From an uncultured Rhodospirillales bacterium (GTDB lineage Bacteria; Pseudomonadota; Alphaproteobacteria; CACIAM-22H2): 64,000 nt of DNA. The stretch is taken from positions 200,363-264,362 of the forward strand of contig CALANV010000044.1 in NCBI GenBank assembly GCA_937926175.1. Direction: 5' to 3'. Shown here in pieces: positions 58,854-64,000 of the stretch. The notes under the pieces were generated by a model that saw nothing but the letters and a program-made list of their open reading frames with translations, ran no database searches and was not told the DNA's origin. How positions within the stretch are numbered: the first letter of the stretch is position 1; each line of letters begins with the position of its first letter. The translations under genes and the position numbers were made by a program.

Positions 58854-60055
58854 CGACACGCACCACGGCCCGCGACAGCAATCGTCATCGCGCCGGGCGG
58901 CACTTCCTGCAGATTCCGGGGCCGACCAACGTGCCCGATCGCGTGCTGCGGGCGATCGATCGGCCGACGATAGACCATCGCGGGCCGGAGTTCGGACGGC
59001 TGGGTCGCGACGTGCTCGAAGGCCTGAAACAGATCTTCAAGACCAGGGGCCCGGTCGTGATCTATCCGGCCTCCGGCACCGGCGCCTGGGAGGCGGCGCT
59101 GGTCAACACGCTTTCGCCGGGCGATCGCGTGCTGATGTTCGAGACCGGCCACTTCGCCACGCTGTGGCGCGAGCTTGCGCAGCGGCTCGGCCTCGAGGTC
59201 GATTTCGTGCCGGGCGATTGGCGTCACGGCGTCGATCCCGCGGCGCTCGAAGAGAAGCTCGTCACCGACAAGCAGCATCGGATCAAGGCGGTCGCGGCCG
59301 TTCACAACGAGACCTCGACCGGCGTCGCCACCCGCATCGCCGACCTGCGCAAGGCCATCGATCGCGCCAGGCATCCGGCCCTGTTCCTCGTCGACACGAT
59401 CTCCTCGCTCGGCTCGATCGATTACCGGCACGATGAATGGGGCGTTGACGTCACCGTCGGCGGCTCGCAGAAGGGCCTCATGCTGCCACCCGGCCTGTCG
59501 TTCAACGCGATCAGCGAAAAGGCGCTGGCGGCGAGCAAGAACGCGAAGCTGCCGCGCTCGTACTGGGATTGGGGCGCCATGCTGAGCGCCAACCAGAACG
59601 GCTTCTTCCCGTATACGCCGGGGACCAACCTGCTCTACGGCCTGCGCGAGGCAATCGCGATGCTGTTGGAGGAAGGGCTCGACAACGTGTTCGCGCGACA
59701 TGCGCGCCATGCCGAGGCGACACGGCGTGCCGTACGTGCCTGGGGACTCGAGATCGTCGCAAAGAACCCGGCGGAATACTCCAACTCCCTCACGGCCGTG
59801 CTGATGCCGGAAGGACATGATGCCGACGAGCTGCGCCGCGTGATCCTGGATGCCTTCGACATGTCGCTGGGCCAGGGCTTGGGAAAACTCAAGGGCCGGA
59901 TCTTCCGGATCGGCCACCTGGGCGACTTCAACGATCTGATGCTCATGGGCACGCTCGCCGGCGTCGAAATGGGGCTCGGCCTCGCCAAGGTGCCGCACAG
60001 GAAGGGCGGCGTAGAGGCGGCGATGTCGTATCTTGCCGAGACGGCGCTGATCTGA
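58850..60055 (+). CDS. Class V aminotransferase, serine-glyoxylate aminotransferase type
   Basis: A 401-residue fold-type I PLP enzyme similar to SgaA/AGXT. It opens GRHFLQIPGPTNVPDRVLRA and RPTIDHRGPEFGRLGRDVLE, the family signature. The PLP lysine is in TVGGSQKGLMLPPGLSFNAI. SgaA transfers the amino group of serine to glyoxylate, giving hydroxypyruvate and glycine, the key step in the serine cycle and in C2 metabolism. Overlap with gntR implies co-transcription; a LysE-type exporter follows after 21 nt. A Hyi-like isomerase is encoded 6 kb away. Confidence 0.92.
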   Translation: MTTRTTARDSNRHRAGRHFLQIPGPTNVPDRVLRAIDRPTIDHRGPEFGRLGRDVLEGLKQIFKTRGPVVIYPASGTGAWEAALVNTLSPGDRVLMFETGHFATLWRELAQRLGLEVDFVPGDWRHGVDPAALEEKLVTDKQHRIKAVAAVHNETSTGVATRIADLRKAIDRARHPALFLVDTISSLGSIDYRHDEWGVDVTVGGSQKGLMLPPGLSFNAISEKALAASKNAKLPRSYWDWGAMLSANQNGFFPYTPGTNLLYGLREAIAMLLEEGLDNVFARHARHAEATRRAVRAWGLEIVAKNPAEYSNSLTAVLMPEGHDADELRRVILDAFDMSLGQGLGKLKGRIFRIGHLGDFNDLMLMGTLAGVEMGLGLAKVPHRKGGVEAAMSYLAETALI

Positions 60056-60076
60056 TCATCGGCAAAGGGGAATGAT

Positions 60077-60691
60077 GTGACACTCACGACGACGCTGGCG
60101 CTGGCATTCGCGGTATTCGTCCTCGCCGTCACGCCGGGACCGGCCGTGTTCGCAATGGTCGCCCGTGCTATCGCGTCGGGCCTGTGGCCGGCAGTCGCGT
60201 TCAACGTCGGCGTGGTCGCCGGCGACCTCGTGCTGCTCTCGCTCGCCGTGATCGGCCTTGCCGCCGTCGCGCTGGCGATGGGCGAGCTGTTCGTCGTCGT
60301 GAAGATCGCGGGCGGAATGTACCTGGTGTGGCTCGGCTGGAAACTGTGGCGCGCCGAGCCCGAAGCGCCGCGCGCGGCCGATGTGATCGTGAACGGGCAG
60401 TTTCGGCGCGATGCGCTCGCCGGCTTTCTCCTCACGCTGGGAAATCCCAAGGCGATCGTCTTCTATGCGGCATTCCTGCCGACCTTCGTCGATCTGGCGA
60501 ACGTCACGGCGCGCGAGTGGGGCATGATGGTTGTCGTCGTCACGGGCGTCCTGTTCTCGACGAATCTTCTCTACGCGCTGCTCGCGGCGCGGGCGCGCAA
60601 TTTCGTCAGGAGCCGGCGCGCGGTCCGCAATCTCAACCGCACCGCAGGTACCATGATGATCGGCGCCGGGATCGCGGTTGTGGCGCGCTGA
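60077..60691 (+). CDS. LysE/RhtB-family amino-acid exporter
   Basis: A 204-residue inner-membrane protein with six helices, from GTG 60077 with AGGGG upstream. The N-terminus FAVFVLAVTPGPAVFAMVAR is the family motif, and GFLLTLGNPKAIVFYAAFLP is the conserved mid-segment. Family members export lysine, threonine, homoserine or related amino acids. Being in the aminotransferase operon, it may export glycine or serine, but that is a guess. Confidence 0.9.
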   Translation: MTLTTTLALAFAVFVLAVTPGPAVFAMVARAIASGLWPAVAFNVGVVAGDLVLLSLAVIGLAAVALAMGELFVVVKIAGGMYLVWLGWKLWRAEPEAPRAADVIVNGQFRRDALAGFLLTLGNPKAIVFYAAFLPTFVDLANVTAREWGMMVVVVTGVLFSTNLLYALLAARARNFVRSRRAVRNLNRTAGTMMIGAGIAVVAR

Positions 60692-60694
60692 GGT

Positions 60695-61174
60695 TCAGCC
60701 GAGCGACGTGCCGCGCCGTTCGCCGCTCTGCTCGACCGGGACGCCTTCGGGGCTCTCGCTTCCCGTGCGGTACCGATAAACACCTTCGCCGAGGGCGACG
60801 AGCTGACCGGTGCTGTCATGGACCTCGATACTGGCGATGAAGATGCGTTTGCCGCCGCCGCGGACGCGGGCGCGCGCGACCAGCGAACCAGTCTTCGCCT
60901 GGGCCACGAACTGGGTCGTCAGCGATATCGTCACCGAGCGGCGTACGCGGCCGGGATACGGGCAGTAGCATCCGGCATAACCGCCGGCGGCATCGATGAG
61001 AGTCGCGATGACGCCGCCGTGCAGGACGCCGCTGCGGTTCAGATGCCGAGGGCCGATCGTCAGGGAAATGGCGGCCTCGCCATCGCGCCATTCGCTGACG
61101 CGATAGCCGACGAGCTGTCGAAATCCGCTCGGAACGTCGGTCCGATGTAGGGGCGGTGTGGTCGACTCTTCCAT
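60695..61174 (-). CDS. PaaI-family hotdog thioesterase
   Basis: A 159-residue hotdog-fold protein. The active-site region is NRSGVLHGGVIATLIDAAGG, with the general-base Asp in IDAAGGYAG, and ISLTTQFVAQAKTGSLVARA follows. PaaI-like enzymes hydrolyse aryl- or acyl-CoA esters. Its gene converges on the LysE-type gene, with 3 nt between the stops. The N-terminal 20 residues are not conserved. Confidence 0.85.
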   Translation of the reverse strand: MEESTTPPLHRTDVPSGFRQLVGYRVSEWRDGEAAISLTIGPRHLNRSGVLHGGVIATLIDAAGGYAGCYCPYPGRVRRSVTISLTTQFVAQAKTGSLVARARVRGGGKRIFIASIEVHDSTGQLVALGEGVYRYRTGSESPEGVPVEQSGERRGTSLG

Positions 61175-61309
61175 GGCGGCGCAACCCTAGCCCGTTCGCC
61201 GTCCGGAATCCATTGGTCTGCAGTTGCAGCAGGCGGCGCCGATTGACAGGTGGAATGAACGGCTCTTAACTCCGCTCGATTTCGTGCTCCGTCCCAGTCA
61301 GGTGATGCC

Positions 61310-63001
61310 ATGTCGAAACCCGGGCTGCGTTCCGGCGGCAAGATCCTCGTCGATCAGTTGCTCATTCACGGCGCCGACATGGCGTTCTGCGTTCCCGGCG
61401 AGAGCTATCTCGAAGTACTGGATGCGCTTTATGACGCGGCCCCGCGCCTCAGGCTCGTGAACGCGCGTCACGAGGCCGGTGCGGCGAACATGGCCGAAGC
61501 CTACGGCAAACTCACGGGCCGTCCGGGCATCTGTCTCGTCACGCGCGGCCCCGGCGCATGCCATGCGTCGGTCGGCGTGCATACGGCCTTTCAGGATTCG
61601 ACGCCGATGATCATGCTCGTCGGGCAGGTCGGACGCGACATGATGGATCGCGAGGCCTTTCAGGAGATCGATTATCGGCAGATGTTCCGGCCCGTCGCCA
61701 AATGGGTGGCGCAGATCGATCGGGCCGACCGCATTCCCGAATACATGTCGCGCGCATTCCACGTCGCGACCTCGGGCCGGCCTGGGCCCGTCGTCCTGGC
61801 CCTTCCCGACGACATGCTCGTCGAGCGTGTCGTGGTCGCGGATGCCGCCCCCTATGTTCCGGTCCAGGCGAAGGCGACGGAAGCGCAACTCGCCGAACTC
61901 ATGAAGCTGCTCGAGCATGCATGGCGGCCGCTTCTGCTGGTCGGCGGTCCGGGCTGGTCCGACGAGGCCTGCCGCCAGATCACTGCTTTTGCCGAGGCGA
62001 ACAACATTCCCGCCTGCGCCTCGTTCCGGCGCCAGGACGTGCTCGACAACCGCAGCCCGGTCTACGCCGGCGACCTCGGCACGTCGGGACCGCCGGCTCT
62101 GATCAAGCGCGTCAAGGAGGCGGACTTGCTCATCGTCGTCGGCGCGCGGCTGGGCGAGATGACGACGCAGGGTTACACGATCATGGACGCGCCCGAGCCG
62201 CGGCAGAAGCTGGTGCACGTGCACGCCGATGCGGATGAGCTCGGCCGCGTTTATCGGCCGACGCTCGCGATTCAATCGTCGTCGGTGGCGTTTGCCGCCC
62301 TTGCGGCCAAGGCACGACCGGTCGACGGGACGAAATGGAAGGCATGGACGGAGGCCGCGCGCGCGGACTATCTCGCGACGCTCGAACCGACCCCCTACAA
62401 TGGCGCTCTCGATGTCGGCCGCGCGCTGGCGCAGTTGCGCGACTGGCTGCCGCGGGATGCGATCATCACGCTCGACGCCGGCAACCATACCGGCTGGCCG
62501 CAGCGTTACCTGAGCTATGGCCGGCCGGGCCGCGAGCTTGGGCCCACGAGCGGGGCGATGGGGTATTCCGTTCCGGCGGCCGTCGCCGCGAAGCTGGTGC
62601 ACCCCGACCGGCTGGTGCTCAGCTTCGTCGGGGACGGCGGCTTCATGATGAGCGGGCAGGAGATGGCGACGGCCGTACAGTACGGGGCGAACGTCATCAC
62701 GTTCGTTCTCAACAACCGCATGTACGGCACCATCCGGATGCACCAGGAACGTGAGCATCCGGGGCGGGTCGTGGGTACGGATCTGGTGAATCCGGATTTT
62801 GCGGCGCTTGCCCGCGCCATGGGATGTCACGGTGAAACGGTGACGCGGACGGACGAGTTTCAGCCTGCCTTGGAGCGGGCGATCGCTGCCGGTAAGCCGG
62901 CCGTGATCGAACTGCAAACGGACCCTGAACTCGTCACCACGCGCACGACGCTGACGGCGTTGCGCGAGGCCGCACTCAAGCGCGCCGCCGCGCACGACTG
63001 A
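61310..63001 (+). CDS. ThDP-binding enzyme of the acetolactate synthase family
   Basis: A 563-residue protein with the three ThDP-enzyme domains. The catalytic Glu is in LVNARHEAGAANMAEAYGKL (about residues 48-67), and the ThDP motif is FVGDGGFMMSGQEMATAVQY with LNNRMYGTIR. The central domain binds FAD in acetolactate synthases, but flavin binding cannot be seen here. It could be acetolactate synthase-like, a benzoylformate or oxalyl-CoA decarboxylase-like enzyme, or a glyoxylate carboligase. No small regulatory subunit gene follows, so it is probably not the biosynthetic IlvB enzyme. It is monocistronic. Confidence 0.88.
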   Translation: MSKPGLRSGGKILVDQLLIHGADMAFCVPGESYLEVLDALYDAAPRLRLVNARHEAGAANMAEAYGKLTGRPGICLVTRGPGACHASVGVHTAFQDSTPMIMLVGQVGRDMMDREAFQEIDYRQMFRPVAKWVAQIDRADRIPEYMSRAFHVATSGRPGPVVLALPDDMLVERVVVADAAPYVPVQAKATEAQLAELMKLLEHAWRPLLLVGGPGWSDEACRQITAFAEANNIPACASFRRQDVLDNRSPVYAGDLGTSGPPALIKRVKEADLLIVVGARLGEMTTQGYTIMDAPEPRQKLVHVHADADELGRVYRPTLAIQSSSVAFAALAAKARPVDGTKWKAWTEAARADYLATLEPTPYNGALDVGRALAQLRDWLPRDAIITLDAGNHTGWPQRYLSYGRPGRELGPTSGAMGYSVPAAVAAKLVHPDRLVLSFVGDGGFMMSGQEMATAVQYGANVITFVLNNRMYGTIRMHQEREHPGRVVGTDLVNPDFAALARAMGCHGETVTRTDEFQPALERAIAAGKPAVIELQTDPELVTTRTTLTALREAALKRAAAHD

Positions 63002-63226
63002 TCGAGACACACGAAACCGTACCGCGACGGAGCCGTTGCGGCCCTTGACTGGAACCCCACCCCGGGTCGTGGGTCCCGCTCGGGAGCCGCGCCCAGGGTG
63101 AGGAAAGGTGATCAAACGGCCGCGTGCGAGAATACCTCGCCGATCTATTCGCGGCGCAGCCCAGGCTCTAGCGACGCCGGTTCATGCCGGACCGTTCGCG
63201 GGCAGCCGCGACGCCCTGCCGAGAGG

Positions 63227-63697
63227 TCAGATCGCCGAGATCACGACCGCCGCAACAGCCGCAATCGAACCGAGTGTCACGAACGCATGCGGGCTGGTGC
63301 GCGTGCCTGCGTCGCTCTGCCGGGCCGTCGCCCGGATCCGGCGGGCCACTTCCTCCGACGACATCGTCTCGCCATAGTGGCAGTAGCAGACGATGTAGTG
63401 CATCTCGGATTCGGAGAGGCCGAAGAACGTCGTGGCATCGCCCAGACGGTCGCTCTTCAAGCCCTCGGCACGGAGGACTGGGTCTTCAAACGCCACGCTC
63501 AGCGGCGAATTGTCGACCCGCATCAGGTCACGCTCCTCGCGCGGTACGTACTCGGTGCGTACCAGCGAGCGAACACGGGCGCCGTTCAACCGCTCGAGCG
63601 CTTCCGCCCAGCGTTCGAGACGTTCACGCCGCGAGAGAGGCTTATGCGGCCGGATTTCGGCTACCTGCCTGATTTCCTCCAATGTCTTGTGTTCCAT
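63227..63697 (-). CDS. Small protein with Cys/His patch and C-terminal membrane anchor
   Basis: 156 residues from ATG 63697 with GGAGG 6 nt upstream. The middle part is charged (NGARVRSLVRTEYVPREERD), then comes FGLSESEMHYIVCYCHYGET with two Cys and two His in 9 residues, and the last 25 residues, AFVTLGSIAAVAAVVISAI, are hydrophobic and could anchor the C-terminus in the membrane. I recall unnamed alphaproteobacterial proteins with a similar Cys/His patch. The function is unknown. Confidence 0.75.
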   Translation of the reverse strand: MEHKTLEEIRQVAEIRPHKPLSRRERLERWAEALERLNGARVRSLVRTEYVPREERDLMRVDNSPLSVAFEDPVLRAEGLKSDRLGDATTFFGLSESEMHYIVCYCHYGETMSSEEVARRIRATARQSDAGTRTSPHAFVTLGSIAAVAAVVISAI

Positions 63698-64000
63698 CGA
63701 TGACCTCCAGTTATCTGTGGCAGCCGACGGTCAATTCATTTTGAGGTTTATTTTATCACGTCTTTACGGCCTGTGATCCTACTTTTGGCCGTACTAGCCG
63801 GATATTTCGCGACTCCTGTGGTGTGCAAGACATGCAAGTCTTGCAGGGCTTTGCGGCTTTGCGCATGTCGCGTATCCGGTCCCCGCCTTCCTACGTAGGC
63901 TAATCGCGGGCGAGGGACATTGTTCCCGATAATCTTTGTCGCACCGGTGACATTCTGAGTCACAATTCCGTACGGCCGCTGGCAACGTCGCGTGCGGTAA
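63698..64000. promoter_or_regulatory. Gene-free end of the window with hairpins and an extended -10
   Basis: On the minus strand TGATAAAAT (63758-63750) is an extended -10 element about 50 nt before the 63227-63697 gene; no -35 is visible. GCAAGAC (63825-63831) pairs with GTCTTGC (63838-63844), and GTGAC (63947-63951) with GTCAC (63959-63963). The short open frames here have no family likeness. These may be regulatory sites of the gene beyond 64000. Confidence 0.45.

Noticed and set aside
61298..63115. 605-codon frame antisense to the ThDP enzyme
   Set aside because: Low-complexity shadow; the plus-strand product keeps the ThDP motifs.
63748..63985. Two overlapping minus-strand small frames at the end of the window
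   Set aside because: No ribosome-binding site, atypical composition and no family likeness; they overlap an apparent regulatory region.
1..64000. tRNA, rRNA, insertion sequences, integrases, attachment sites
   Set aside because: No cloverleaf, transposase, integrase or terminal inverted repeat with target duplication was seen in the intergenic regions inspected; a dedicated search could still find a small RNA.

Overview
The window looks like chromosome from a high-GC alphaproteobacterium, probably Rhodospirillales or Hyphomicrobiales. The evidence is a 5-aminolevulinate synthase of the C4 (Shemin) type, the order xseB-ispA-dxs followed by a tlyA-type methyltransferase, a CbpA/CbpM co-chaperone pair, Aap-type amino-acid transporters, and strong GC bias at third codon positions. 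Genes are dense, with frequent ATGA, GTGA and TGATG overlaps. I see no insertion sequence, phage gene, CRISPR array, rRNA or tRNA. Identifications rest on motif recognition by eye; no database search was run.

Layout. 1-2549: end of a catabolic operon (Gfo/Idh/MocA oxidoreductase, DUF993 aldolase-like protein, sugar-isomerase-like TIM barrel). 2550-3869: an intergenic block of octamer-like repeats beside a decayed MetE-like gene. 3991-9431: isoprenoid precursor genes xseB-ispA-dxs, then a MATE exporter and a TlyA methyltransferase. 9479-13692 (minus): fabI-aroC-TPR protein-membrane protein-rhodanese, probably one operon. 13787-15576 (minus): cbpA-cbpM and a glycine-zipper lipoprotein with a clear intrinsic terminator. 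15775-21103 (plus): pdxH, a cation diffusion facilitator, an APH/ATPase fusion, a universal stress protein, a small conserved protein and an SDR.

21267-27019 is an amino-acid ABC transporter operon (binding protein, PLP enzyme, two permeases, no ATPase) divergent from a LysR regulator. 27177-28966 holds an AI-2E-type exporter and a PadR-like regulator. 29003-34688 (minus) is hemA followed by a polyamine-type ABC transporter, and 34901-36307 is a class III aminotransferase. 36618-41984 is a Dpp/Opp-type ABC locus whose binding-protein gene is a wreck while the permease and ATPase genes are intact. 42056-46791 holds small stress or detoxification genes, manC, a second universal stress protein and an EamA exporter. 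46795-52911 (minus) is a second Dpp/Opp-type locus with two tandem paralogous binding proteins and two permeases but no ATPase, headed by a hydroxypyruvate-isomerase-like gene. 53034-63697 holds a methyltransferase, a 988-residue FAD/Fe-S dehydrogenase with a secreted hydratase-like protein, a divergent GntR-aminotransferase-LysE operon, a thioesterase, a ThDP enzyme and a small C-terminally anchored protein.

How the parts may work together. The two Dpp/Opp-type loci are complementary: one has ATPases but no working binding protein, the other has binding proteins but no ATPases. Hyi-like isomerase, serine-glyoxylate-type aminotransferase, 2-hydroxyacid-type dehydrogenase and a ThDP enzyme together suggest C2/C3 hydroxy- and oxo-acid metabolism. 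The observations I would check first are the two pseudogenes with internal deletions, the split transporter sets, the PLP enzyme inside the ATPase-less amino-acid transporter operon, the repeat/G-quadruplex block at 2757-3042, and the palindromic operator at 58091-58105. I did not find a convincing wholly new biological system.
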